DNA of 64,000 nt from Clostridia bacterium UC5.1-1E11 (GCA_001305115.1 BCAA01000015.1:1-64000), one strand, 5' to 3'; positions 51,112 to 61,038 are shown, counted from the stretch's first letter. Notes: a model not told the origin generated them from the sequence alone. A program made the numbers and translations.

Positions 51112-51146
51112 TCGGCTCCTGTTTCTAAAACAGGGGCCTTTCTTTA
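51112..51146 (+). terminator. Terminator after the probable 6S RNA
   Basis: GGC-x-CCTGTTT pairs with AACAGG-x-GCC around a CTAA loop, then TTTCTTT. Confidence 0.8.
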
Positions 51147-51164
51147 TACCCATGTATGTGTATT

Positions 51165-51193
51165 TTGACAGACATTTTCAAATGGTATATAAT
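51165..51193 (+). promoter_or_regulatory. Consensus promoter of degV pair
   Basis: TTGACA, 17-nt spacer, TATAAT. Confidence 0.88.
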
Positions 51194-51253
51194 CAATTCT
51201 ATCTTTTGGGGTCCTATTGTAGGAAGAATTTGTGAGCAAAAGGAGTTGATCCT

Positions 51254-52129
51254 ATGGATGGCTATCAAATCATCACGGATTCCAACACCGATTTTTCCCC
51301 CGCTCTTGCACAAGAGTTAGGTGTTGTGATCATTCCAATGGAATTCACCCTCAGTGGCGCATCGTATCTTCAATACCCCGACGAGCGAGACTTATCCAAC
51401 AAGTCCTTCTACGAACGCATAGCGGCGGGGGAAACGACCACTACCAATCAAATCAACGCTGCTACCTTTATCGAAACGTTTGAACGGTACCTGCAAGCGG
51501 GAATCGATGTACTTTATATCGGATTCTCCTCTGGATTGTCAGGGACATTCAATGGTTCCCGCTTGGTTGCACAGGATCTTTCTCAAAAATATCCTGACCG
51601 CCGTATCCTGGCTGTAGACTCTCTGGCGGCTTCCATGGGCGAAGGACTCTTGGTTTATCATGCTGTTATGCAACAACGTGCTGGACGAACAATTGATGAA
51701 GTAGCTTCCTGGGTCGAAACAAACCGCAACCGATTGGCGCATTGGTTCACCGTAGATGATCTCAACTTTCTAAAACGCGGCGGACGCGTATCCGGGGCAG
51801 CCGCATTATTTGGAACCATGCTGGGAATTAAGCCTGTTTTACATGTGGACGACGAGGGACACTTGATCCCAGTGGAAAAGGTGCGTGGGCGCAAAAACGC
51901 ATTGGATGCATTGGTCAATCATATGGCAAAGACGGTCGAGCATCCTGAAGAGCAGGTGATCTTTATCAGCCATGGAAACGCCCCTAAGGATGCCGAATAT
52001 GTCGCCGAACAGGTAAAATCACGTTTTGCTGTGCAAAATATTTACATCAACTATATTGGTCCCGTCATTGGATCGCACTCCGGTCCTGGGACGGTCGCTC
52101 TATTTTTCCTGGGAAACAGCAAAAATTAA
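51254..52129 (+). CDS. DegV family fatty-acid-binding protein (copy 1)
   Basis: 291 residues. ITDSNTDFSPALAQELGVVI opens the fold; TTTNQINAATF, FSSGLSGTFNGS and NFLKRGGRVSGAAA are the family's fatty-acid-binding stretches. DegV/FakB proteins present fatty acids to the kinase FakA for phospholipid synthesis; no fakA is seen here. SD AGGAG. First of a tandem pair 27 nt apart. Confidence 0.88.
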   Translation: MDGYQIITDSNTDFSPALAQELGVVIIPMEFTLSGASYLQYPDERDLSNKSFYERIAAGETTTTNQINAATFIETFERYLQAGIDVLYIGFSSGLSGTFNGSRLVAQDLSQKYPDRRILAVDSLAASMGEGLLVYHAVMQQRAGRTIDEVASWVETNRNRLAHWFTVDDLNFLKRGGRVSGAAALFGTMLGIKPVLHVDDEGHLIPVEKVRGRKNALDALVNHMAKTVEHPEEQVIFISHGNAPKDAEYVAEQVKSRFAVQNIYINYIGPVIGSHSGPGTVALFFLGNSKN

Positions 52130-52156
52130 GCGCATCCAAGGAGGGAAACGAATCGA

Positions 52157-53032
52157 ATGAATGACTATCAAATTATCACAGACGCCTGCGCGGATTTACC
52201 TCCCAAATTGGTAGAAGAGTTAGGCATCCATGTGATCCCTATGTCTTTTAACTTTGGGGATGAAAGTTATACCCATTATCCAGATGAGCGTGAGTATTCT
52301 GCAAAAGACTTTTTTGACCGCCTGCGCGGTGGCGATATGTCCACAACCAATCAAATTAATCAAGCAGCCTTTACCGAGGTGTTTGAAGGCTATCTGCAAA
52401 ACGGCGTGGACGTATTGTATATCGGCTTTTCCTCTGCCCTTTCTGGCACATACCACAACTCCGTATTGGTAGCGGAAGAACTATCTGCAAAGTATCCGGA
52501 TCGAACGCTATTGGTGGCGGATTCTTTGACCGCGACCCTCGGTACTGGACTGCTGGTTTATGCAGCGGTACAAAAGCAGCAGGAAGGAATGTCCATTGAG
52601 GACTTATATCAATGGGTGCAAACAGAACGGTTGCTTGTTTCCGGCTGGTTCACTGTTGATGATCTGAATTTTCTCAGGCGTGGTGGACGGTTGTCGGGTA
52701 CAGCGGCACTGGTTGGAACTATGTTAGGGATCAAGCCCATCCTGCGCATTACTGAAGACGGAAAACTGGTTCCCATGGAAAAGGTACGAGGCCGCAAGCA
52801 GTCGCTTCGTGTGCTTCTTGAGCATATGGACAAGACCTTCCGGGATACGGGTGACCAGGTCGTATTCATTGTCCATGGCGATTGTATGGATGACGCAGCG
52901 TATCTGAAAAAAGAAATTAAAAACCGTTATCGTATCAAACGCATCGTTACCAACAATATCGGCCCCATTATTGGGTCCCATACAGGCCCTGGCGCCATTG
53001 CGATTTTCTACATGGGAAAAGGACGCAATTGA
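52157..53032 (+). CDS. DegV family fatty-acid-binding protein (copy 2)
   Basis: 291 residues, exactly the same length as copy 1 and alike throughout (YQIITD, MSTTNQINQAAF, YIGFSSALSGTYHNS, NFLRRGGRLSGTAALVGTML, IGSHTGPGA), so a tandem duplication. Divergence is moderate, mostly in the lid region, which could mean different fatty-acid preference. SD GGAGGG. Confidence 0.88.
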   Translation: MNDYQIITDACADLPPKLVEELGIHVIPMSFNFGDESYTHYPDEREYSAKDFFDRLRGGDMSTTNQINQAAFTEVFEGYLQNGVDVLYIGFSSALSGTYHNSVLVAEELSAKYPDRTLLVADSLTATLGTGLLVYAAVQKQQEGMSIEDLYQWVQTERLLVSGWFTVDDLNFLRRGGRLSGTAALVGTMLGIKPILRITEDGKLVPMEKVRGRKQSLRVLLEHMDKTFRDTGDQVVFIVHGDCMDDAAYLKKEIKNRYRIKRIVTNNIGPIIGSHTGPGAIAIFYMGKGRN

Positions 53033-53040
53033 TGGATATG

Positions 53041-53088
53041 AAAAGAGAGAACCGCCGTCACAACGACATGCGGTTCTCTCTTTTCGAT
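53041..53088 (+). terminator. Terminator of degV pair
   Basis: AAGAGAGAACCGC/GCGGTTCTCTCTT stem, then TTCG; strong on both strands. Confidence 0.88.
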
Positions 53089-53281
53089 GCTGTGCATCTT
53101 TCTTCTTCAAGGATTTCTTCGGTATAAAATATGGTTGGTATGTGGCCTTCTCAGGGCCACCTTGTGATCTCTTTCAAAGCATATTGATTGCACTTGATTT
53201 TACCCAGCAATAAAAAATGCCCTACAAAAACAATGTTTGAGCAAATAAATCGACTATCAATGAAAAACAAACAAATGGTTT

Positions 53282-53701
53282 TTATTCCTGCCCATATAAA
53301 AGCTCATATAAACTGCAATCGCGTAAAAGTGCATCCATCTTCTTTTGCACCTCACCAAGACGGCAATGAAGTGAACAAATTTCTGCATGCCTTTCCTGCC
53401 AGGTACAGCGGTACTCCGGTTGCATACAAGCATTCACCAACCGGTCTGCTCCAAGGGCTTCCATTAAGTCGTAAAGGCTCATCGTATGCAAATCCACAAT
53501 CAGACGGCATCCACCCTCCGCACCGCGCACAATCTTAATAAAGCCGGATTTTTCCAGCTTCTTTGCAATCTTATAGACAAATTTGTCCGGAATCTGCTCC
53601 TGCTCACAAATATCCGCCGCTGTCCGCTGCTCTCCGCCCGCTAACGCGCGCAAAATCCGCAACGCATAATCCGCTTCCCGTGTGACCAGCAGTACACTCA
53701 C
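53282..53701 (-). CDS. Rrf2-family transcriptional regulator
   Basis: 139 residues. Winged HTH LLVTREADYALRILRALAGG, TAADICEQEQIPDKFVYKIA and GAEGGCRLIVD. Three cysteines in NACMQPEYRC to AEICSLHC occupy the place of the IscR/NsrR Fe-S ligands, so it could sense redox, NO or Fe-S status. Start uncertain: GTG 53701 directly follows GAGG; a near-cognate codon slightly downstream would have better spacing. Confidence 0.85.
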   Translation of the reverse strand: MSVLLVTREADYALRILRALAGGEQRTAADICEQEQIPDKFVYKIAKKLEKSGFIKIVRGAEGGCRLIVDLHTMSLYDLMEALGADRLVNACMQPEYRCTWQERHAEICSLHCRLGEVQKKMDALLRDCSLYELLYGQE

Positions 53702-53729
53702 CCTCTTTTTTAACGTAATTATAGAATAA

Positions 53730-53747
53730 CAAAGTTGATAAGCTTTG
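53730..53747 (-). promoter_or_regulatory. Candidate operator upstream of the Rrf2 gene
   Basis: 18-bp imperfect palindrome with arms CAAAG and CTTTG (7 of 9 positions paired), lying over TTGACA and ahead of TATAAT-like sequence of the gene's own promoter. Confidence 0.4.
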
Positions 53748-53884
53748 TCAACATTGTTCTTTTAAAACGCTTCGAAATCTCACATTTGAACAAAAACCGC
53801 TATAATTGGGATATAGAACGCACAAAAAGAACCGTATGAGCCTTTGCAACTCTACGGTTCTTTATTTTCTTTCTTCTGGACGCT

Positions 53885-54325
53885 CTATTCTTGATCGGGC
53901 AACTGGCGCAATCGGTTCCGGCGGACCATCAAATAGTCCTCCAAAATGATTGTGGCCGCAACCGCATCCACCACAGCCTTTCGTTTTTTTCCGCGCGTAT
54001 CCGTATCGTTCAAATATCCGTGCGCAGTAATTGTGGTTCCGCGTTCATCCTGCATCCATACGGGCACATGAACCAAGGTTCGCAGGTGTTCAGCAAACAA
54101 TCGAGCCCCCTGCGCACTCTCCCCTTCACTGCCATCCATATTCCGTGGTAAACCAACCACAATTTCTCCCACACCATACTCTTCGGCCTTTGCAGCGACA
54201 ACGGCTGCAAGCCGATCCCGATGGTATTCCTGAACAACGCCGGCAGGGGACGCCAGCCGTTCTCCTTCGTCGCACACCGCCAGGCCTGTGCGCACCTTTC
54301 CCAAATCAACCGCTAATATCCTCAT
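53885..54325 (-). CDS. ruvX: Putative Holliday junction resolvase RuvX/YqgF
   Basis: 146 residues. RILAVDLGKVRTGLAVCDEG is the RNase H-like start with its Asp; VGLPRNMDGSEGESAQGARL, DERGTTITAH and the final KAVVDAVAATIILEDYL are family signatures. Involved in 16S rRNA 5' processing and possibly recombination. Its ATG overlaps the stop of the phosphatase gene by 4 nt. Confidence 0.92.
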   Translation of the reverse strand: MRILAVDLGKVRTGLAVCDEGERLASPAGVVQEYHRDRLAAVVAAKAEEYGVGEIVVGLPRNMDGSEGESAQGARLFAEHLRTLVHVPVWMQDERGTTITAHGYLNDTDTRGKKRKAVVDAVAATIILEDYLMVRRNRLRQLPDQE

Positions 54326-55050
54326 CTTTTACGCTCCATATTCTCCCGCCGCCACCAAGTTTGCTTTGCAAAAACAGAAACTTCCGGTGTCAGGTGGGAA
54401 GCATCGTTGAGTAAAATGATTTTGGGATTCCCCTGCTCTCCAAAGTCAATCACACTGACGGCTGTGTTGTCGCACCAATCCACATCGTTCAGCTGTTCCA
54501 AAGGCTTGTTCATGGCATGACAGAGAATATTCCGGATAGCGCATCCATGGGAAGCTACACACACGGTCTTGCCAGGATTCTCGCGTACAATCGAGCGAAT
54601 CGCCTGCCAAACACGGTCATATACCTGGCGCATACTCTCTCCGTTTGGCGCGCAAAAATCCTGCGGCGCCGTGTACCAATTGGCATCCTGTTCCGGTGCA
54701 ACTTTGGGCAGGTCCGCCCAGAGAAGCCCCTCATAATCACCGCCATCGATCTCCTGCAAACGCTTGTCTTCGTGGATGGTAAGATGATGATAACGGTTGA
54801 TCGCTTCTGCGGTCATTCGCGCACGCTTGAGCGGACTGGAATAGATCGAATCCATCCGAATATTCCGCAAACGAAGCGCTAAAAGCTCAAGCTGTTTTTC
54901 TCCATTTCCGGAAATTCCACAGTCAGAACTTCCTTGAAACCGTCCGTTCGTATTCCCTTCCGCTTCACAATGGCGAACCAACAAGATACGAGTGGTCCCC
55001 TCCGCCTTTTGGGGAATGGCGCTATCGTTCGACGAATGAAGTTGTCCCAT
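54322..55050 (-). CDS. Histidine phosphatase family protein (GpmB-like)
   Basis: 242 residues. RILLVRHCEAEGNTNGRFQG holds the catalytic RHx motif; SSPLKRARMTAEAI, EIDGGDYEGL and the second catalytic His in CVASHGCAIRNILC follow. Probably a metabolite or cobalamin-type phosphatase; broad family. A 15-residue N-terminal extension precedes the domain. Between pyrD and ruvX in the same direction. Confidence 0.85.
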   Translation of the reverse strand: MGQLHSSNDSAIPQKAEGTTRILLVRHCEAEGNTNGRFQGSSDCGISGNGEKQLELLALRLRNIRMDSIYSSPLKRARMTAEAINRYHHLTIHEDKRLQEIDGGDYEGLLWADLPKVAPEQDANWYTAPQDFCAPNGESMRQVYDRVWQAIRSIVRENPGKTVCVASHGCAIRNILCHAMNKPLEQLNDVDWCDNTAVSVIDFGEQGNPKIILLNDASHLTPEVSVFAKQTWWRRENMERKR

Positions 55051-55078
55051 TCTTACACAGCCTTCCTTCCGAATTCCT

Positions 55079-55990
55079 TTAGTAGGCGCATACTCCTCCG
55101 GTCAACTCCGTCACAGAGGCAATATGGTTTTCATCCAAATAGCGGCGCAGACCGTCCAGAATTTTTACAGGCGCATATGGGTCCGTAAAGAACACTGTTC
55201 CAATCTGTAACGCAGAGGCTCCAGCCAGCAACATTTCTACTGCATCCTGCCATGTGCTGATTCCCCCGAGGCCGATGACCGGAATCTTGACCCTTTGTGC
55301 GGCCTGCCACACCATTCGTACAGCTACTGGAAATACGGCTGGGCCAGAAAGTCCTCCTGTGTTATTGCGCAAAATAGGCCTGCGGGTACGGATATCGATC
55401 CGCATACCGGTCAATGTATTGATGAGCGAAATTGCGTCCGCTCCACCCGCTTCCGCAGCCGCTGCAATCTCTCCAATATCCGCCACATTGGGGGACAGTT
55501 TGACAATCAAAGGCTTACGGCAATATTTGCGCACTGCGACGGTAATCTCCTCTACACTCGCACAGGAGGTGCCAAAGGCGACACCGCCGTGCTTCACATT
55601 TGGACAGGAGATGTTCAACTCCACCATATCGACGTCGCTTTCTGAGAGCTTCTCCGCCATGCGGCAATAATCTTGCTGCGTATTGCCTGCAATATTTGCA
55701 ATCACAACCGTTCCTTGCTGTTTGAGCCAAGGGAGGTCCTCTTCGATAAAGTGATCCACCCCCGGATTTTGTAGCCCTACCGAGTTCAACATTCCCGAGG
55801 GTGTCTCCGCGATGCGTGGCGGAGGATTTCCTGGACGCTCCTGAAGGGTAATTCCCTTGCAGGAAATCCCCCCAAGCGTAGAAAGCGGATAGAATTCCTG
55901 GTATTCCCGGCCAAAGCCAAAGGTCCCGGAGGCGGCAATCAAGGGATTTTCAAAGGCAACCCCTGCAATCTTTACACGTAAATCAGCCAT
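55079..55990 (-). CDS. pyrD: Dihydroorotate dehydrogenase B, catalytic subunit
   Basis: 303 residues. Oxidises dihydroorotate to orotate with FMN. NPLIAASGTFGFGREYQEFY, NSVGLQNPG, ELNISCPNVKHGG, with the catalytic Cys of class 1B in FGTSC, and IGLGGISTWQDAVEMLLAGA for FMN phosphate are all present. The PyrK gene lies 12 nt upstream, giving the heterotetrameric NAD-dependent enzyme. Confidence 0.95.
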   Translation of the reverse strand: MADLRVKIAGVAFENPLIAASGTFGFGREYQEFYPLSTLGGISCKGITLQERPGNPPPRIAETPSGMLNSVGLQNPGVDHFIEEDLPWLKQQGTVVIANIAGNTQQDYCRMAEKLSESDVDMVELNISCPNVKHGGVAFGTSCASVEEITVAVRKYCRKPLIVKLSPNVADIGEIAAAAEAGGADAISLINTLTGMRIDIRTRRPILRNNTGGLSGPAVFPVAVRMVWQAAQRVKIPVIGLGGISTWQDAVEMLLAGASALQIGTVFFTDPYAPVKILDGLRRYLDENHIASVTELTGGVCAY

Positions 55991-56002
55991 CCTTCCGCCT
56001 CC

Positions 56003-56767
56003 TTAATCCAAAACAACAGTCTGATAAGGAAATACCGGTCCATCCTTACAGACGTGTCCAAAGTATTCCCGTCCATCTGCCAGCAGCTTACAGGCACAAC
56101 CCAAACAGGCTCCAATTCCACAGGCCATGCGTTCCTCCAAAGAAATCTGGCATTCAACGCCGCGTTGCTTTGCCACTGCACAAACGGCTTTCAGCATTGG
56201 CGTCGGTCCACAGGCAAAGATCACATCAAAAGAGAGATCGTTGAGACAGTCTGTAACAAGCCCATGGTGCCCTGCACTGCCATCATCGGTCGCAATACGT
56301 ACCTCGCAACCATTGGCGCGGAAGTCCTCTTCCAAAATCACCGCCTCCCGGTTCCGAAAACCGAGTACCGCAGTCGCACGGCTCCCAAACTCTTTAGAAG
56401 CCTCCAAAAGGGGCGGCACGCCGATCCCTCCGCCCACAAATACCGCCTTACGGGAACAGTCCCCCAACACAAACCCGTTCCCAAGCGGGGCCAGAATATC
56501 AAGCATTGCTCCTTCTTCCATGCCCGCTAAAATTCGGGTTCCTTCGCCGCGTATCTGGAACACAAAGCGCAAAGTACCTGCTGCGCGGTCTACACCACAG
56601 ATTGAGATGGGACGGCGCAATGTTTTTCCCGGCACATAGAGGTGTGCAAACTGTCCTGCCTGTGCAACCTCCGCAAACTCCGGAGCTTCCACGACAAAAT
56701 CAAAAATGTCCTTTGTAAGCTCTCTTTTTTTCAAAAGCTTACAGGTTTTCACGTCATACTTCATCAT
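56003..56767 (-). CDS. pyrK: Dihydroorotate dehydrogenase electron transfer subunit
   Basis: 254 residues. FAD-binding barrel (PGKTLRRPISICGV with the RxxS/T motif), NAD-binding VFVGGGIGVPPLL, and a C-terminal [2Fe-2S] site made by CGIGACLGCAC and a later Cys in GHVCKDGPVF. Passes electrons from PyrD to NAD. Overlaps the pyrF stop by 4 nt. Confidence 0.95.
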   Translation of the reverse strand: MMKYDVKTCKLLKKRELTKDIFDFVVEAPEFAEVAQAGQFAHLYVPGKTLRRPISICGVDRAAGTLRFVFQIRGEGTRILAGMEEGAMLDILAPLGNGFVLGDCSRKAVFVGGGIGVPPLLEASKEFGSRATAVLGFRNREAVILEEDFRANGCEVRIATDDGSAGHHGLVTDCLNDLSFDVIFACGPTPMLKAVCAVAKQRGVECQISLEERMACGIGACLGCACKLLADGREYFGHVCKDGPVFPYQTVVLD

Positions 56768-57692
56768 TTGATCGTCCCTATCTCCCCTACGATTTCATCG
56801 CGCATCCGCACCGCTTCTGCTGCAGCCGCTTTCGCATAATCGCGTTCAGGAGCGTTCTGCTTCTGCCACGCGCAAAGGATCGAGCGGGAGGCATTGACAA
56901 TAGCGCCGCGGCCGTTTGTATCAAAGGCGGGCGCGACGTCCTTTGCACCGCCGCCCTGGGCCCCATAGCCTGGAACCAGAAAGAAGGTATGGGGCAATGC
57001 GGAACGAAGTTCGCGGAGCTGTTCCGGATAGGTCGCTCCCACCACTGCACCAACACCTGAATACCCATACTGCCCGGGAAGCTCTGTCCCCCACTGCTCG
57101 CAGAGTACTCCCATCGTTGCATACAGGGTTTTCCCGTCGTCAAAAACTCGGTTTTGCAATTCGCCGGAAGAAGGGTTCGACGTTTTAACCAACACAAAGA
57201 TGCCCTTGTCCTCTGCCTGACAGATCGAAAGTAGGGGCTTGATTCCATCGGAACCCAGATAACCGTTTACGGTAAGGGCATCCCCGCCAAATGGAACACA
57301 GAGTGTATCCTCTACCATCGTGGTCCCCAAGTGCGCTGCCGCATATGCTTCCATGGTAGTCCCTATATCGTTTCGTTTTCCATCCGTTATCACAAACATT
57401 CCTTTGCTGTTTGCATAGGCAATGGTATCGTGCAGTGTTTTAACACCCTGCCAGCCATACATTTCATAGTAAGCGCACTGCGGCTTTACTGCCGGTACAA
57501 TATCGCACAGTGCATCAATCAGCCCTTTATTGAATTCCAGAATGGCTGCGGCCGCACCGTCCAAATTTTTCCATACTTTTCAAAAGCATCCTCTTTGATA
57601 TAGGAGGGGATATAGGCAAGCTTGGGGTCCAAACCCGCTACTGTGGGATTCTGTAACTTTGCAATGCGTTCAATCAGTCGGTCAAATGCCAT
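56764..57692 (-). CDS. pyrF: Orotidine-5'-phosphate decarboxylase (long type), one frameshift
   Basis: 309 residues after repair. Makes UMP from OMP. VAGLDPKLAYIP, FVITDGKRNDIGTTMEAYA with the catalytic K-D pair, FVLVKTSNPSSGELQ and LVPGYGAQGG belong to the long PyrF subfamily. One A is missing at the T5 run (plus strand) 57566-57570; repaired, EKYGKNLDGAAAAILEFNKG joins the halves. SD AAGGGCGG, ATG 57692. Confidence 0.92.
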
Positions 57693-57725
57693 ATTCTTTT
57701 CCGCCCTTCTTATTTTCTGATGGTT

Positions 57726-59015
57726 TTATATTCTTCCTTCGTTGCCGCCGCGGTAGACGATCTTTCCTCTACAAACAGTCAATTTCACGCGTCCTGTCAA
57801 AATGCGCCCCTTAAAGACCGCATTGCGGCTCTTTCCATGGAGTTTCTCCGGTTCCACTGTCCACTGCTCTTCTGGGTCAAACAGCACGATATCCGCTGGG
57901 GCGCCAGGATTTAAGGTTCCCGCAGGAATGTGCAACAGGTTTGCCGGCGCCGTACTCATCAGACGAAGCAGTTCTCGAAGCGTCAAAAGGCCCGTCTTCA
58001 CCAGGTAGGTAATTCCAGCGGCAAGCGAGGTTTCCATCCCGATACTGCCGTTCGGCGCCTTGGAGAAATCAGCTTTTTCCGCAGGCGTATGAGGAGCATG
58101 ATCGGTGGCAATTGCGTCAATGGTTCCATCGCGGAGCCCTTCGATCACTGCCAATCGGTCCGATTCTGTGCGCAGCGGCGGACTCATTCGGAAATCCGCA
58201 TCCCGCGCCCGTAGCATCGCGTCGGTCAAACTGAAATAATGTGGAGCAGTCTCCGCCGTGACCTGCACACCGCGGCGTTTTGCATCCCGAATCATTGCCA
58301 CCGAGGTACGGGAACTCACATGGCAGATGTGGATGGGGACCTGGTATGCCTCCGCCAAAGCAATGTCCCGTGCGGTTCCGCAATCCTCGGCTGCCGCAGG
58401 GACGCCCGGCACACCCAGTTCACGGGAAACATCCCCCTCGTTCATCAGTCCGCCTTTGGAGAGATCGAGGTCCTCACAGTGGGAAACGACCCGCATCCCC
58501 AAGCCAGGTGCAGCCCTCATCGCCCGGGCCATCAGACGGGAATCTACAACGGGACGTCCGTCATCGCTCAGCGCAATCGCTCCTGCTTCCCGCAAGGCTT
58601 CCAAATCGTCCAGTTCATTGCTCTGTAGTCCTTTTGTAATGGCCGCGGCCACATAAACATGGGCATCTGCTTCGGCGGCCTTGTCCAAAATATAGCGCAC
58701 GGTGTCCGGGGTATCGATCGCCGGCTTTGTATTGGGCATACAAAGCAGGCTGGTCACGCCACCCGCTGCTGCAGCCCGGCAGCCGGTAAAAATATCCTCT
58801 TTTTCTGTAAATCCTGGGTCGCGCAAATGAACGTGCATGTCCACCAGGCCAGGGGCTGCCACCAACCCCTTTGCGTCAAACACCTGGGCATCCGGCGCTT
58901 CAACCGTCCCGCCAACCTGCTTTAGGAGACCGTCCTCCAGCAAAAGATCTCCAATGACATCCAAGTTGGATGACGGGTCAAGAATTCTCGCGTGTTGCAG
59001 TAAAAGCTTTTCCAA
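57726..59015 (-). CDS. pyrC: Dihydroorotase
   Basis: 429 residues, TTG start behind GGAGGTG. Class I dihydroorotase: GLVDMHVHLRDPGFTEKED with the zinc HxH, VSHCEDLDL, HICHVSS and AIATDHAPHTPAEK supply the metal and catalytic residues. First gene of the pyr operon (pyrC-pyrF-pyrK-pyrD), making the third step of UMP synthesis. Confidence 0.95.
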   Translation of the reverse strand: MEKLLLQHARILDPSSNLDVIGDLLLEDGLLKQVGGTVEAPDAQVFDAKGLVAAPGLVDMHVHLRDPGFTEKEDIFTGCRAAAAGGVTSLLCMPNTKPAIDTPDTVRYILDKAAEADAHVYVAAAITKGLQSNELDDLEALREAGAIALSDDGRPVVDSRLMARAMRAAPGLGMRVVSHCEDLDLSKGGLMNEGDVSRELGVPGVPAAAEDCGTARDIALAEAYQVPIHICHVSSRTSVAMIRDAKRRGVQVTAETAPHYFSLTDAMLRARDADFRMSPPLRTESDRLAVIEGLRDGTIDAIATDHAPHTPAEKADFSKAPNGSIGMETSLAAGITYLVKTGLLTLRELLRLMSTAPANLLHIPAGTLNPGAPADIVLFDPEEQWTVEPEKLHGKSRNAVFKGRILTGRVKLTVCRGKIVYRGGNEGRI

Positions 59016-59049
59016 AGTGCACCTCCTGGATGGAATTTCTATAATTTCT

Positions 59050-59078
59050 ATTATACTGATTCCACGGAGAAATGTAAA
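59050..59078 (-). promoter_or_regulatory. Promoter of the pyr operon
   Basis: TTTACA, 17-nt spacer, TATAAT, about 28 nt upstream of the pyrC SD. The short leader leaves no room for a PyrR attenuator. Confidence 0.8.
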
Positions 59079-59210
59079 GAAAGCCTTTCCACGAGAACGT
59101 CGAGAACAAGATCAGTAGAAAAATTGCTTCGAATGGATTTCATCAATCCAGGGAAACCTTGTTGAATTTTCCATATATCCCTTAGAAAAATTTGACTCAA
59201 TACGCAACAA

Positions 59211-59247
59211 AAATCCCGGACGGAAAATACCGTCCGGGATTTTTTAG
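59211..59247 (-). terminator. Terminator of the hydrogenase operon
   Basis: 12-bp stem AATCCCGGACGG/CCGTCCGGGATT, loop AAAATA, T runs on both strands, 28 nt behind the hydrogenase stop. Confidence 0.92.
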
Positions 59248-59274
59248 AACTTGTTTTGTGAAAAGATGTTTCTA

Positions 59275-61020
59275 TTAAAATCTTTTTCTTGCAACGTAGC
59301 TGGTGTGCAAAAGCTCGTGTGCCTTATGGCTACCCGGCTCACCCAAATATTCATCGTACACCAGTTTAATCAACGGGCTTTCATGGCTCTTACGCAACGG
59401 AAGATTCTTATCCTCTTCATAGAGTGCCTTTGCACGCAGCCCCTTCAGGTCTGTAAAACTGCGGACCGTTGCCGACTGAATCGGCTGGCCGCCGCCATTG
59501 ACACATCCGCCTGGGCAGCACATGATCTCAATGAAATGATAATCCGCTTCGCCCTTGCGGACCTTCTCTAGCACCTCATTCGCATTGTTCAGGCCGCTGA
59601 CAGCAGCAATCTTGACATCCATGCCGCCGATGTGATAGACCGCCTCTTTAATGCCCTCTGTGCCGCGCACTTCTGTATAATCTACGCTGTCAAGGCTCTT
59701 TCCTTCCAGAACATCCGCCGCCGTGCGGAGCGCCGCTTCCATTACGCCGCCCGTCGCGCCAAAGATGGCCGCTGCGCCGGTGGAAACGCCCATAGCATCG
59801 TCAAAGTCCTCATCGGGCAGATTGACGAAGTCCAGGTGAGCACGGTTGATAAGGCGGGACAGTTCACGGGTGGTAATTGCAATATCGGTGTCTGGAATGT
59901 CCTCTCCTGCTGCAGCCTCATCGTCGCGTTTGATCTCAAATTTCTTCGCTGTGCAGGGCATTACACTGACCACCACAATATTCTTCGGGTCGAGTCCATT
60001 CTTTTCGGCAAACCAGGTCTTAATCATTGCACCGGTCATCTGCTGTGGGGACTTACAGGACGATACGTTTGGCAGCAGATCCGGGAAATAGTGCTCGCAG
60101 AACTTAATCCACCCTGGCGAGCAAGAGGTAATCATCGGCAATACGCCGCCATTCTTTACGCGATCCAGGAATTCGGTCGCCTCTTCCATGATGGTGAGGT
60201 CAGCGCCGAAGTCGGTATCAAATACCTTGTCAAAGCCGAGGCGGCGCAGGGCGGCAACCATCTTGCCTTTTACATTCGTACCAACCGGCATTCCAAAGCA
60301 TTCGCCCAAAGTCGCACGAATGGCGGGAGCGGTCTGTACCACAACATACTTTTCCGGGTCATTGATCGCCGCAAGAACTTCATCGCATTGATCGCGCTCG
60401 GTAAGAGCACCTGTCGGGCAACTCACAATGCACTGGCCGCAGGAAACGCAGGCCACTTCGTTCAAGGGACGTTCAAACATGCAGCCGATGTGCGTATCAA
60501 AGCCGCGGCTGTTCGGGCCGATGACAGCCACATGCTGGTGGGCACAAGCGGCAACACACCGGCGGCAGAGGATACATTTTCCATTGTCGCGGACCAAATA
60601 CTCGGTGGACTCATCTTTGAGAGATTCGGGTTTTGCGCCGTCGAAGTGCTCAGCGTCATCCACACCCAGTTCATAACAGAGCGACTGCAACTCGCAGCTC
60701 CCGCTGCGCTTGCAGGTGAGGCACTTCCGGTCATGCACCGAGAGCAGCAGCTCCAATGTGAGCTTGCGGGATTCCTGCACCTTCGGTGTATTGGTGAATA
60801 CTTCCATCCCCTCGTTGACCGGATAAACGCAGGCCGCAACCAAAGAACGGGCGCCCTTCACTTCTACAACGCACATACGGCAAGCGCCAATTTCGTTGAT
60901 ATCCTTCAGGAAGCACAGGGTGGGGATATTGATCCCCGCATACCGTGCAGCCTCTAAAATCGTAGAATCCTTCGGCACCGAGAGGGGCATGCCGTTGATT
61001 TTTATATTGACCATATCCAT
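59275..61020 (-). CDS. [FeFe] hydrogenase catalytic subunit (HndD/HydA type)
   Basis: 581 residues; ATG 61020 is 10 nt from AAAGGAG. N-terminal [2Fe-2S] domain (CFLKDINEIGACRMCVVEV), a His-Cys cluster (HDRKCLTCKRSGSCELQ), two [4Fe-4S] sites (CILCRRCVAAC, CVSCGQCIVSCPTGAL), then the H-cluster domain with L1 TSCSPGWIKFCE, L2 MPCTAKKFE and L3 CCPGGCVNGGGQ. The small C-terminal domain ends HTSYVARKRF. Makes or consumes H2 in a complex with the genes upstream, probably electron-bifurcating with NADH and ferredoxin. Confidence 0.96.
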   Translation of the reverse strand: MDMVNIKINGMPLSVPKDSTILEAARYAGINIPTLCFLKDINEIGACRMCVVEVKGARSLVAACVYPVNEGMEVFTNTPKVQESRKLTLELLLSVHDRKCLTCKRSGSCELQSLCYELGVDDAEHFDGAKPESLKDESTEYLVRDNGKCILCRRCVAACAHQHVAVIGPNSRGFDTHIGCMFERPLNEVACVSCGQCIVSCPTGALTERDQCDEVLAAINDPEKYVVVQTAPAIRATLGECFGMPVGTNVKGKMVAALRRLGFDKVFDTDFGADLTIMEEATEFLDRVKNGGVLPMITSCSPGWIKFCEHYFPDLLPNVSSCKSPQQMTGAMIKTWFAEKNGLDPKNIVVVSVMPCTAKKFEIKRDDEAAAGEDIPDTDIAITTRELSRLINRAHLDFVNLPDEDFDDAMGVSTGAAAIFGATGGVMEAALRTAADVLEGKSLDSVDYTEVRGTEGIKEAVYHIGGMDVKIAAVSGLNNANEVLEKVRKGEADYHFIEIMCCPGGCVNGGGQPIQSATVRSFTDLKGLRAKALYEEDKNLPLRKSHESPLIKLVYDEYLGEPGSHKAHELLHTSYVARKRF

Positions 61021-61038
61021 TGATGGCACACTCCTTTC

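Noticed and set aside
59016-59210. PyrR-type attenuator before pyrC
   Set aside because: The promoter lies only about 35 nt from the start codon and no PyrR-binding loop or terminator lies between.
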